This document shows positions 38,901-50,860 of a stretch of DNA of 64,000 nucleotides, in pieces; position 1 is the stretch's first letter; each line of letters starts with the position of its first letter. A program made the position numbers and the translations under genes. Below the pieces are notes generated by a model. The model made no database searches, had not been told where the DNA came from, and saw nothing but the letters and a program-made list of their open reading frames with translations. Source of the DNA: Aristolochia californica (taxonomy: Eukaryota; Streptophyta; Magnoliopsida; Piperales; Aristolochiaceae); contig JARWKL010000001.1 in NCBI GenBank assembly GCA_029961685.1, positions 27,230,295-27,294,294 on the forward strand, given 5' to 3'.

Positions 38901-40008
38901 ATAAAATTCCAAGATGTTGGGGTTGAACTAGAGGAATTTCCCAAACATGGACAAGAAAACTTTTGTGTTCATTTGTGGTGTGTGAATAAATTTTTATTTA
39001 CCGACATTTGTTATTGTTTTAAATTTTTTCCTTACTTGAACACCAAAATTTTCATTTTGTTGAGATCTATTCGCGCCTTTTTGGTTTAGGGGAGAAAGGG
39101 AGAGTGAAAAGTCATAGTTTTGTTTTAAGAAAAAAGAGTACATGTAGAATGGAAATGCACAATACACAAATGTACAGAGAGATAATTCCAAAGAGTTTCT
39201 GTAATTTTTAGGGATTGTAAGATATATAAAAATATATCAGGTTTTGCAATCGTCGGGAAAAAGGGGGAGGCAGGGATTTTTAAATGAGTCTTGAGTCCCA
39301 ATCCATCAGTTATTTGTTAGGGTAATATAGCCCATTACGCATGATAAATCACTTTACAATCATCCATGATCGTTGGGTCAGCTTTTTGTAGATGGGCAAA
39401 ATAATGGGTTGTTTGACTCGGGTAAATATGCCACAGCAGATTCACTTGAGAATTTAATGAACGTTTGTTATTCTCTTCAAAAGCTTTGGATCCATAGGTG
39501 ATTTGAATCTTTAACATGTTTAAAACATGCAAATCCATTTTTTAAGTATGTGTGGAGGAAATCTCTTTCTTATAAAATTCCAAGCTATCGGGGTTGAACT
39601 AGTGGAATTTCCCAAAATTTGACAACAAAACTTTTGTGTTCATTTGTGGTGTGTGACTAAATTTTCTTTACTTACATTTGTTACTGTTTTAAATTTTTTT
39701 TCATACATGAACTCTAAAATTTTCATTTTGTTGTGATCTATTTGCGTTTTTGGTTTAAGGGATGAAGGGAGAGCGAAAAATCAATGTTTTTATTTACAAA
39801 AAAAGTGTACATCTAAAATCAAAATGCGCAGTGCACAAATGTAGAGCGAGATAATTCCAAAGAGTTTCTGTAATTTTTAGGGATTGTAGGCTCTTCTTAG
39901 TTTTTATATATCAGGATTTGCAATCGTCGGGAAAAAGGGGGGGGCAGGGATTTTTAACTGAGTCTTGACTCCCAATCCATAAGTCATTTCTTGGGGTAAT
40001 ATAGCCCA
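35976..40008. repeat. Six-monomer HOR copy 2, A-B-C-D-E-F (4,033 bp)
   Basis: Landmarks 35976 A, 36650 B, 37321 C, 37993 D, 38664 E and 39335 F, with the same type marks in the same order as 31941-35975 and a displacement of about 4,030 bp. Monomers of one type resemble each other across copies more than they resemble their neighbours, which is the defining sign of an HOR. The E to F stretch of this copy contains a small hairpin rearrangement at 39221-39238. Confidence 0.87.
39221..39238. repeat. Micro-inversion forming a perfect hairpin
   Basis: Where other copies read GATCTTCTTAGTTTTTATATATC, this copy reads GATATATAAAAATATATC. Its arms GATATAT and ATATATC are exact reverse complements around AAAA, and TATATAAAAA is the reverse complement of the normal TTTTTATATA. 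The local flanks are otherwise normal. This looks like a fold-back template switch copying the right arm in inverted form. Confidence 0.75.
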
Positions 40009-40683
40009 TTAAGCATGATGAATCACTTTAAAATCGTCCATGATCGTTGGGTCAGCTTTTTGTATATGGGCAAAATAATGGGTTGTTTGACTCGCGTAAA
40101 TATCCCACCGCACGTTCACTTGAGAATTTAATGAGCGTTTGTTATTCTCTTCAAAAGCTTTGGACCCATAGGTGATTTGCATCTTTAACATGTTTAAAAC
40201 ATGCAAATCCATTTTTTAAGTATGTGTGGAGGAAATCTCTTTCTTATAAAATTCCAAGCTATTGGGGTTGAACTAGTGGAATTTCCCAAAATTGGACAAC
40301 AAAACTTTTGTGTTCATTTGTGGTGTGTGACTAAATTTTATTTACTTACATTTGTTACTGTTTTAAATTTTTTTTCGTACTTGAACTCTAAAATTTTCAT
40401 TTTGTTGTGATCTATTTGCGTTTTTGGTTTAAGGGATGAAGGGAGAGCGAAAACTCAATGTTTTTATTTACAAAAAAAGAGTACATCTAAAATCAAAATG
40501 CGCAGTGCACAAAATGTAGAGCGAGATAATTCCAAAGAGTTTCTGTAATTTTTAGGGATTGTAGGCTCTTCTAAGTTTTTATATATCAGGATTTGCAATC
40601 ATCGGGAAAAAGGGGGGAGCAGGGATTTTTAACTGTGTCTTGACTCCCAATCCATAAGTCATTTCTTGGGGTAATATAGCCCA
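40009..40683. repeat. A/F hybrid monomer (extra unit)
   Basis: The unit begins as A (TTTGACTCGCG, CCGCACGTTCACTTGAG) and switches to F downstream (AAATCCATTTTTTAAGTATG, CCAAGCTATTGGGG, GTGTGTGACTAAATTT, TTTAAGGGATGAAGG). It sits between an F and a normal A. An out-of-step exchange between F and A adds one hybrid unit of normal length. The switch lies somewhere within about 40130-40205, where A and F are indistinguishable by eye. A second unit of the same build lies at 43394. Confidence 0.78.
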
Positions 40684-43301
40684 TTACGCATGATAAATCA
40701 CTTTCAAATCATCCATGATCGTTGGGTCAGCTTTTTGTAGATGGGCAAAATAATGGGTTGTTTGACTCGCGTAAATATCCCACCGCACGTTCACTTGAGA
40801 ATTTAATGAGCGTTTGTTATTCTCTTCAAAAGCTTTGGAACCATAGGTGATTTGCATCTTTAACATGTTTAAAACATGCATATCCATTTTTAAAGCATGT
40901 GTGGAGGAAATCTCTTTCGTATAAAATTCCAAGCTGTTGGGGTTGAACTAGTGGAATTTCCAAAACTTGGACAACAAAACTTTTGTGTTCATTTGTGGTG
41001 TGTGAAAAAATTTTCTTTACTTACATTTGTTATTGTTTTAAATTTTTTCCGTACTTGAACTTGAAAATTTCCATATTGTTGTGACTTCTTCGCCGTTTTG
41101 GTTTACGGGAAGAAGGGAGAGTGAAAACTCAAAGTTTTGTTTTAAGAAAAAAGGGTACATGTAGAATGCAAATGCACAATGCACAAATGTAGAGGGAGAT
41201 AATTCCGAAGAGTTTCTGTAATTTTTAGGGATTGTAAGCTCTTCTTAGTATTTATATATCAGGTTTTGCAATCGTCGGGAAAAAGGGGGAGGCAGGGATT
41301 TTTAACTGAGTCTTGACTACCAATCCATAAGTCATTTATTAGGGCAATATAGCCCATTAAGCATGATAAATCACTTTACAATCATCCATGATCGTAGGGT
41401 CAGCATTTTGTAGATGGGAAAAATAATGGCTTGTTTGACTCGGATAAATATCCCACCACACATTCACTTGAGAATTTAATGAGTGCTTGTTATTCTCTTC
41501 AAAAATTTTGGATCCATAGGTGATTTGCATCTTTAACATGTTTAAAACATGCATATCCATTTTTAAAGCATGTGTGGAGGAAATCTCTTTCCTATAAAAT
41601 TCCTAGCTGTTGGGGCTGAACTAGTGGAATTTCCCAAACTTGGACAACAAACTTTTGTGTTCATTTGTGGTGTGTGAATAAATTTTCTTACTTATATTTG
41701 TTATTGGTTTAAATTTTTTCCGTACATGAACTCCAAAATTTTCATTTTGTTGTGATCTTTCCGCCTTTTTGGTTTACGGGATGAAGGGAGAGCAAAAACT
41801 CAAAGTTTTGTTTTAAGAAAAAAGAGTACATGTAGAATGGAAATACACAATGCACAAATGTAGAGAGAGATAATTCCAAAGAGTATCTGTAATTTTTAGG
41901 GATTGTAAGATCTTTTTAGTTTTTATATATCAGGTTTTGCAATCGTCGGGAAAAAGGGGGAGGCAGGGAGTTTTAAATGAGTCTTGAGTCCCAATCCATT
42001 AGTCATTTAGTAGGGTAATATAGCCCGTTACGCATGATAAATCACTTTACAATCATCCATGATCGTTGGATCAGCTTTTTGTAGATGGGCAAAATAATGG
42101 GTTGTTTGACTCGGGTAAATATCCCACAGCAGATTCACTTGCGAATTTAATGAGCGTTTGTTATTCTCTTCAAAAGCTTTGGATCCATAGGTGATTTGCA
42201 TCTTTAACATGTTTAAAACATGCAAATCCATTTTTTAAGCATGTGTGGAGGAAATCTCTTTCTTATAAAATTCCAAACTGTTGGGGTTGAACTAGTGGAA
42301 TTTCCCAAAATTGGAACCAAAATTTTGTGTTCATTTTTGGTGTGTGACTAAATTTTCTTTACTTACATTTGTTATTGTTCTAAATTTTTACCATACTTAA
42401 ACTCCAAAATTTTCATTTTGTTGTGATCTATTTGCATTTTTTGGTTTACGGGATGAAGGGAGAGCAAAAACTCAAAGTTTTTTTTAAGAAAAATGAGTAC
42501 ATGTAGAATGGAAATGCACAATGCTCAAATGTAGAGAGATAACTCCAAAGAGTTTTCGTAATTTTTAGGGATTGTAAGCTCTTCTTAGTTTTTATATATC
42601 AGGTTTTGCAATCGTCGGGAAAAAGGTGGAGGCAGGGATTTTTAAATGAGTCTTGAGTCCCAATCCATCAGTTATTTGTTAGGGTAATATAGCCCATTAC
42701 TCATGATAAATCACTTTACAATCATCCATGATCGTTGGGTCAGCTTTTTGTAGATGGGCAAAATAATGGGTTGTTTGACTCGGGTAAATATGCCACAGCA
42801 GATTCACTTGAGAATTTAATGAACGTTTGTTATTCTCTTCAAAAGCTTTGGATCCATAGGTGATTTGCATCTTTAACATGTTTAAAACATGCAAATCCAT
42901 TTTTTAAGTATGTGTGGAGCAAATCTCTTTCTTATAAAATTCCAAGCTATTGGGGTTGAACTAGTGGAATTTCCCAAAATTGGACAACAAAACTTTTGTG
43001 TTCATTTGTGGTGTGTGACTAAATTTTCTTTACTTACATTTGTTACTGTTTTAAATTTTTTTTCGTACATAAACTCTAAAATTTTCATTTTGTTGTGATC
43101 CATTTGCGTTTTTGGTTTAAGGGATGAAGGGAGAGCGAAAACTCAATGTTTTTACTTACAAAAAAAGTGTACATCTAAAATCAAAATGCGCAGTGCACAA
43201 ATGTAGAGCGAGATAATTCCAAAGAGTTTCTGTAATTTTTAGGGATTGTAGGCTCTTCTTAGTTTTTATATATCAGGATTTGCAATCGTCTGGAAAAAGG
43301 T

Positions 43302-43332
<31 letters not shown>

Positions 43333-43393
43333 GGATTTTTATCTGAGTCTTGACTCCCAATCCATAAGTCATTTCTTGGGGTAATATAGCCCA
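40684..43393. repeat. Contracted HOR copy 3: A, B/C hybrid, D, F
   Basis: Landmarks 40684 A, 41357 C, 42028 D and 42697 F. B is missing as a separate unit. The end of the A unit carries the sequence that normally precedes B (GAAGAAGGGAGAGTGAAAAC, ATTCCGAAGAG, CTTAGTATTTATATATC), then changes by about 41310 to the sequence that precedes C (GACTACCAATCC, TTATTAGGGCAATATAGCCC). E is missing too. The end of D carries the pre-E sequence, then changes near 42630-42660 to the pre-F sequence (TTAAATGAGTCTTGAGTCCC, CCATCAGTTATTTGTTAGGG). Both losses keep the monomer phase. Confidence 0.78.
43302..43329. repeat. G28 homopolymer run in the purine tract
   Basis: A run of 28 consecutive G replaces the usual GGGGGAGG in the purine tract before the monomer at 43394. 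It accounts for the 697-bp interval there. The same position before other A-type units holds shorter uninterrupted runs: G8 at 39937-39944, G9 at 43996-44004 and G8 at 47427-47434. Most other monomers have four or five G broken by A. Loss of the interrupting A probably allowed slippage. An assembly or consensus error in a homopolymer cannot be excluded from sequence alone. Confidence 0.9.
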
Positions 43394-46304
43394 TTACGCA
43401 TGATGAATCACTTTAAAATCGTCCATGATCGTTGGGTCAGCTTTTTGTATGTGGGCAAAATAATTGGTTGTTTGACTCGCGTAAATATCCCACCGCACGT
43501 TCACTTGAGAATTTAATGAGCGTTTGTTATTCTCTTCAAAAGCTTTGGACCCATAGGTGATTTGCATCTTTAACATGTTTAAAACATGCAAATCCATTTT
43601 TTAAGTATGTGTGGAGGAAATCTCTTTCTTATAAAATTCCAAGCTATTGGGGTTGAACTAGTGGAATTACCCAAAATTGGACAACAAAACTTTTGTGTTC
43701 ATTTGTGGTGTGTGACTAAATTTTCTTTACTTACATTTGTTACTGTTTTAAATTTTTTTTCGTACTTGAACTCTAAAATTTTCATTTTGTTGTGATCTAT
43801 TTGCGTTTTTGGTTTAAGGGATGAAGGGAGAGCGAAAACTCAATGTTTTTATTTACAAAAAAAGAGTACATCTAAAATCAAAATGCGCAGTGCACAAATG
43901 TAGAGCGAGATAATTCCAAAGAGTTTTTGTAATTTTTAGGGATTGTAGGCTCTTCTTAGTTTTTATATATTAGGATTTGCAATCGTCGGGAAAAAGGGGG
44001 GGGGCAGGGATTTTTAACTGAGTCTTGACTCCCAATCCATAAGTCATTTCTTGGGGTAATATAGCCCATTACGCATGATAAATCACTTTCAAATCATCCA
44101 TGATCGTTGGGTCAGCTTTTTGTAGATGGGCAAAATAATGGGTTGTTTGACTCGCGTAAATATCCCACCGCACGTTCACTTGAGAATTTAATGAGCGTTT
44201 GTTATTCTCTTCAAAAGCTTTGGATCCATAGGTGATTTGCATCTTTAACATGTTTAAAACATGCATATCCATTTTTAAAGCATGTGTGGAGGAAATCTCT
44301 TTCGTATCAAATTCCAAGCTGTTGGGGTTGAACTAGTGGAATTTCCAAAACTTGGACAACAAAACTTTTGTGTTCATTTGTGGTGTGTGAAGAAATTTTC
44401 TTTACTTACATTTGTTATTGTTTTAAATTTTTTCCGTACTTGAACTTGAAAATTTCCATATTGTTGTGACTTCTTCGCCGTTTTGGTTTACGGGAAGAAG
44501 GGAGAGTGAAAACTCAAAGTTTTGTTTTAAGAAAAAAGGGTACATGTAGAATGGAAATGCACAATGCACAAATGTAGAGGGAGATAATTCCGAAGAGTTT
44601 CTGTAATTTTTAGGGATTGTAAGCTCTTCTTAGTATTTATATATCAGGTTTTGCAATCGTCGGGAAAAAGGGGGAGGCAGGGATTTTTAACTGAGTCTTG
44701 ACTACCAATCCATAAGTCATTTATTAGGGCAATATAGCCCATTAAGCATGATAAATCACTTTACAATCATCCATGATCGTAGGGTCAGCTTTTTGTAGAT
44801 GGGCAAAATAATGGCTTGTTTGACTCGAGTAAATATCCCACCACACATTCACTTGAGAATTTAATGAGTGTTTGTTATTCTCTTCAAAAATTTTGGATCC
44901 ATAGGTGATTTGCATCTTTAACATGTTAAAAACATGCATATCCATTTTTAAAGCATGTGTGGAGGAAATCTCTTTCCTATAAAATTCCAAGCTGCTGGGG
45001 TTGAACTAGTGCAATTTCCCAAACTTGGACAACAAACTTTTGTGTTCATTTGTGGTGTGTGAATAAATTTTCTTTACTTATATTTGTTATTGGTTTAAAT
45101 TTTTTCCGTGCTTGAACTCCAAAATTTTCATTTGGTTGTGATCTTTCCGCCTTTTTGGTTTACGGGATGAAGGGAGAGCAAAAACTCAAAGTTTTGTTTT
45201 AAGAAAAAAGAGTACATGTAGAATGGAAATGCACAATGCACAAATGTAGAGAGAGATAATTCCAAAGAGTATCTGTAATTTTTAGGGATTGTAAGATCTT
45301 CTTAGTTTTTATATATCAGGTTTTGCAGTCGTCGGGAAAAAGGGGGAGGCAGGGAGTTTTAAATGAGTCTTGAGTCCCAATGCATCAGTCATTTATTAGG
45401 GTAATATAGCCCGTTACGCATGATAAATCACTTTACAATCATCCATGATCGTTGGGTCAGCTTTTTGTAGATGGGCAAAATAATGGGTTGTTTGACTCGG
45501 GTAAATATCCCACAGCAGATTCACTTGAGAATTTAATGAGCGTTTGTTATTCTCTTCAAAAGCTTTGGATCCATAGGTTATTTGCATCTTTAACATGTTT
45601 AAAGCATTCAAATCCATTTTTTAAGCATGTGTGGAGGAAATCTCTTTCTTATAAAATTCCGAACTGTTGGGGTTGAACTAGTGGAATTTCCCAAAATTGG
45701 AACCAAAATTTTGTGTACATTTTTGGTGTGTGACTAAATTTTCCTTACTTATATTTTTTATTGTTCTAAATTTTTACCGTACTTAAACTCCAAAATTTTC
45801 ATTTTGTTGTGATCGATTTGCATTTTTTGGTTTACGGGATGAAGGGAGAGCAAAAACTCAAAGTTTTTTTTAAGAAAAAAGAGTACATGTAGAATGGAAA
45901 TGCACAATGCTCAAATGTAGAGAGAGATAATTCCAAAGAGTTTTTGTAATTTTTAGGGATTGTAAGCTCTTCTTAGTTTTTATATATAAGGTTTTGCAAT
46001 CGTCGGGAAAAAGGGGGAGGCAGGGATTTTTAACTGAGTCTCTACTCCAAATCCATAAGTCATTTGTTAGGGTAATAAAGCCCGTTAAGCATGATAAATC
46101 ACTTTACAATCATCCATGATCGTTGGGTCAGCTTTTTGTAGATGAACAAAATAATGGGTTGTTTGACTCGGGTAAAAATCCCACCGCACGTTCTCTTGGG
46201 AATTTAATGAGCGGTTGTTATTCTCTTCAAAAGCTTTTGATCCATAGGTGATTTGCATCTTGAACATGTTTAAAACATGCATATCCATTTTTAAAGCATG
46301 TGTG

Positions 46305-46322
46305 TAGGAAATCTCTTTCCTA
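46305..46322. repeat. Short hairpin TAGGAAA-TCTC-TTTCCTA (example copy)
   Basis: Seven-base perfect arms around a four-base loop, present in the many monomers that read GTGTAGGAAATC. The alternative monomer form (GGAGGAAATCTCTTTCTTAT) breaks the outer pairs without compensation. Conservation of pairing is therefore not demonstrated. Confidence 0.7.
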
Positions 46323-46397
46323 TAAAATTCCAAGCTGTTGGGGTTGAACTAGAGGAATTTCCCAAACTTGGACAAGAAAACTTTTGTGTTCATTTGT

Positions 46398-46552
46398 GGT
46401 GTGTGAATAAATTTTTATTTACCTACATTTGTTATTGTTTTAAATTTTTTCCTTACTTGAACTCCAAAATTTTCATTTTGGTGTGTGAATAAAGTTTTAT
46501 TTACCAACATTTGTTATTGTTTTAAATTTTTTCCTTACTTGAACTCCAAAAT
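46398..46552. repeat. Internal tandem duplication (82-bp step) inside an E-type monomer
   Basis: GGTGTGTGAATAAA at 46398 recurs at 46480, followed in both by a TTTTATTTACC-type segment, ACATTTGTTATTG, TTTTCCTTACTTGAACTCC and AAAATT. The second copy differs at a few bases (AAAGTTTTATTTACCAAC) and ends early: it joins AAAATT directly to ATTCGCGCC, missing about 20 bp present in other E units. The event explains the 740-bp spacing to the next landmark. Confidence 0.88.
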
Positions 46553-47498
46553 TATTCGCGCCTTTTTGGTTTACTGGAGAAAGGGAGAGTGAAAAGTCAT
46601 AGTTTTGTTTTAAGAAAAAAGAGTACATGTAGAATGGAAATGCCCAATGCACAAATGTACAGAGAGATAATTCCAAAGAGTTTCTGTAATTTTTAGGGAT
46701 TGTAAGATCTTCTTAGTTTTTATATATCAGGTTTTGCAATCGTCGGGAAAAAGGGGGAGGCAGGGATTTTTAAATGATTCTTGAGTCCCAATCCATCAGT
46801 TATTTGTTAGGGTAATATAGCCCATTACGCATGATAAATCACTTTACAATAATCCATGATCGTTGGGTCAGCTTTTTGTAGATGGGCAAAATAATGGGTT
46901 GTTTGACTCGAGTAAATATGCCACAGCAGATTCACTTGAGAATTTAATGAGCGTTTGTTATTCTCTTCAAAAGCTTTGGACCCATAGGTGATTTGCATCT
47001 TTAACATGTTTAAAACATGCAAATCCATTTTTTAAGTATGTGTGGAGGAAATCTCTTTCTTATAAAATTCCAAGCTATTGGGGTTGAACTAGTGGAATTT
47101 CCCAAAATTGGACAACAAAACTTTTGTCTTCATTTGTGGTGTGTGACTAAATTTTCTTTACTTACATTTGTTACTGTTTTAAATTTTTTTTCGTACTTGA
47201 ACTCTAAAATTTTCATTTTGTTGTGATCTATTTGCGTTTTTGGTTTAAGGGATGAAGGGAGAGCGAAAACTCAATGTTTTTAGTTACAAAAAAAGAGTAC
47301 ATCTAAAATCAAAATGCGCAGTGCACAAATGTAGAGCGAGATAATTCCAAAGAGTTTCTGTAATTTTTAGGGATTGTAGGCTCTTCTTAGTTTTTATATA
47401 TCAGGATTTGCAATCGTCGGGAAAAAGGGGGGGGCAGGGATTTTTAACTGAGTCTTGACTCCCAATCCATAAGTCATTTCTTGGGGTAATATAGCCCA

Positions 47499-50400
47499 TT
47501 ACGCATGATAAATCACTTTCAAATCATCCATGATCGTTGGGTCAGCTTTTTGTAGATGGGCAAAATAATGGGTTGTTTGACTCGCGTAAATATCCCACCG
47601 CACGTTCACTTGAGAATTTAATGAGCGTTTGTTATTCTCTTCAAAAGCTTTGGATCCATAGGTGATTTGCATATTTAACATGTTTAAAACATGCATATCC
47701 ATTTTTAAAGCATGTGTGGAGGAAATCTCTTTCGTATAAAATTCCAAGCTGTCGGGGTTGAACTAGTGGAATTTCCAAAACTTGGACAACAAAACTTTTG
47801 TGTTCTTTTGTGGTGTGTGAATAAATTTTCTTTACTTACATTTGTTATTGTTTTAAATTTTTTCCGTACTTGAACTTGAAAATTTTCATATTGTTGTGAT
47901 CTCTTCGCCTTTTTGGTTTACGGGAAGAAGGGAGACTGAAAACTCAAAGTTTTGTTTTAAGAAAAAAGGGTACATGGAGAATGGAAATGCACAATGCACA
48001 AATGTAGTGGGAGATAATTCTGAAGAGTTTCTGTAATTTTTAGGGATTGTAAGCTCTTCTTTGTATTTATATATCATGTTTTGCAATCTTAGGGGAAAAG
48101 GGGGAGGCAGGGATTTTCAACTGAGTCTTGACTCCCAATCCATAAGTCATTTATTAGGGTAGTATAACCCGTTTCACATGATAAATCACTTTACAATCAT
48201 CCATGATCGTTGGGTCAGCTTTTGGTAGATGGGAAAATAATGGCTTTTTTGACTCATGTAAATATCCCACCGCACATTCACTTGAGAACTTAATGAGCGT
48301 TGGTTATTCTCTTCAAAAGCTTTGGATCCATATGTGATTTGCATCTTTAACATGTTTAAAACATGCATATCCATTTTTAAAGCATGCGTGTAGGAAATCA
48401 CTTTCTATAAAATTCCAAGCTGTTGGGGTCGACTTAGTGGAATTTCCCAAACTTGGACAACAAACTTTTGTGTTCATTTGTGGTGTGTGAATAAATTTTC
48501 TTTACTTACATTTGTTATTGTTTTAAATTTTTTCCGTACTTGAACTCCAAAATTTTCATTTTGTTGTGATCTATTCGCCTTTTTGGTTTACGGGAAGAAG
48601 GGAGAGCGAAAACTCAAAGTTTTGTTTTAAGAAAAAAGTGTACATGTAGAATGGAAATGCACAATACACAAATGTAGAGAGAGATAATTCCAAAGAGTTT
48701 CTGTAATCTTTAGGGATTGTAAGCTCTTCTTAGTTTTTATCTATAAGGTTTTGCAATCGTCGGGAAAAAGGGGGAGGCAGGGATTTTAACTGAGTCTTGA
48801 CTACCAATCCATAAGTCATTTATTAGGGCAATATAGCCCGTTAAGCATGATAAATCACTTTACAATCACCCATGATCGTTGGGTCAGCTTTTTGTAGATG
48901 GGCAAAATAATGGGTTGTTTGACTCGGGTAAATATCCCACAGCAGATTCACTTGAGAATTTAATGAGCATTTGTTATTCTCTTCAAAAGCTTTGGATCCA
49001 TAGGTGATTTGCATCTTTAACATGTATAAAACATGCAAATCCATTCTTTAAGCATGTGTGGAGGAAATCTCTTTCTTATAAAATTCCAAACTGTTGGGGT
49101 TGAACTAGTGGAATTTTCCAAAATTGGAACCAAAATTTTGTGTTCATTTTTGGTGTGTGACTAAATTTTCTTTACTTACATTTGTTATTGTTCTAAATTT
49201 TTACCGTACTTAAACTCCAAAATTTTCATTTTGTTGTGATCTATTTGCATTTTTTGGTTTACGGGACGAAGGGAGAGCAAAAACTCAAAGTTTTTTTTAA
49301 GAAAAAAGAGTACATGTAGAATGGAAATGCACAATGCTCAAATGTTGAGAGAGATAATTCCAAAGAGTTTTTGTAATTTTTAGGGATTGTAAGCTCTTCT
49401 TAGTTTTTATGTATCAGGTTTTGCAATCGTCAGGAAAAAGGGGGAGGCATGGATTTTTAACTGAGTCTCTACTCCCTATCCATAAGTCATTTGTTAGGGT
49501 AATAAAGCCCGTTAAGCATGATAAATCACTTTACAATCATCCATGATCGTTGGGTCAGCTTTTTGTAGATGAACAAAATAATGGGTTGTTTGACTCGTGT
49601 AAAAATCCCACCGCACGTTCTCTTGAGAATTTAATGAGCGGTTGTGATTCTCTTCAAAAGCTTTGGATCCATAGGTGATTTGCATCTTGAACATGTTTAA
49701 AACATGCATATCCATTTTTAAAGCATGTGTGTAGGAAATCTCTTTCCTATAAAATTCCAAGCTGTTGGGGTTGAACTAGAGGAAATTCCCAAACTTGGAC
49801 AAGAAAACTTTTGTGTTCATTTGTGGTGTGTGAATAAATTTTTATTTACCTACATTTGTTATTGTTTTAAATTTTTTTCTTACTTGAACTCCAAAATTTT
49901 CATTTTGTTGAGATCTATTCGCGCCTTTTTGGTTTACGGGAGAAAGGGAGAGTGAAAAGTCATAGTTTTGTTTTAAGAAAAAAGAGTACATATAGAATGG
50001 AAATGCACAATGCACAAATGTAGAGGGAGATAATTCCAAAGAGTTTCTGTAATTTTTAGGGATTGTAAGATCTTCTTAGTTTTTATATATCAGGTTTTGC
50101 AATCATCGGGAAAAAGGGGGAGGCAGGGATTTTTAAATGATTCTTGAGTCCCAATCCATCAGTTATTTGTTAGGGTAATGTAGCCCATTACGCATGATAA
50201 ATCACTTTATAATCATCCATGATCGTTGGGTCAGCTTTTTGTAGATGGGCAAAATAATGGGTTGTTTGACTCGGGTAAATATGCCACAGCAGATTCACTT
50301 GAGAATTTAATGAGCGTTTGTTATTCTCTTCAAAAGCTTTGGATCCATAGGTGATTTGCATCTTTAACATGTTTAAAACATGCAAATCCATTTTTTAAGC

Positions 50401-50860
50401 ATGTGTGGAGGAAATCTCTTTCTTATAAAATTCCAATCTATTGGGGTTGAACTAGTGGAATTTCCCAAAGTTGGACAACAAAACTTTTGTGTTCATTTGT
50501 GGTGTGTGACTAAATTTTCTTTACTTACATTTGTGATTGTTTTAAATTTTTTCCGTACTTGAACTCCAAAATTTTCATTTTGTTGTGATCTATTTGCATT
50601 TTTTGGTTTACGGGATGAAAGGAGAGCGAAAACTCAAAGTTTTTTTTAAGAAGAAAGAGTACATGTAGAATGGAAATGCACAATGCACAAATGTAGAGAG
50701 AGATAATTCCAATGAGTTTTTGTAATTTTTAGGGATTGTAAGTTCTTCTTAGTTTTTATATATTAGGTTTTGCAATCGGCGGGAAAAAGGGGGAGGCAGG
50801 GATTTTTAACTGAGTCTTGACTAGCAATCCATAAGTCGTTTGCTAGGGTAATGTAGTCCG
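47499..50860. repeat. Contracted HOR copy 5: A, B, C/D hybrid, E, F
   Basis: Landmarks 47499 A, 48172 B, 48841 C/D, 49512 E and 50188 F. The unit at 48841 is preceded by the pre-C sequence (GACTACCAATCC, TTATTAGGGCAATATAGCCC) but continues as D (CGTTGGGTCAG in place of CGTAGGGTCAG, then CCCACAGCAGATTCAC). The C-to-D switch therefore lies between about 48840 and 48890, and one unit was lost in register. Beyond 50860 the six-type order is no longer followed. Confidence 0.78.

Larger units (their letters stand above)
43394..47498. repeat. HOR copy 4: A/F hybrid, A, B/C hybrid, D, E, F
   Basis: Landmarks 43394 (A/F hybrid), 44069 A, 44742 B/C, 45414 D, 46085 E and 46825 F. The A/F-A-B/C-D order repeats that of 40009-42696 at a displacement of 3,385 bp, so the rearranged order was itself duplicated. 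The duplicated pair agrees on private marks such as GATGAATCACTTTAAAATCG, CTTTGGACCCATAGG and TGTTGTGACTTCTTCGCCG. The interval leading into 43394 is 697 bp because of a long G run. The E to F interval is 740 bp because of an internal 82-bp duplication. Confidence 0.8.
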
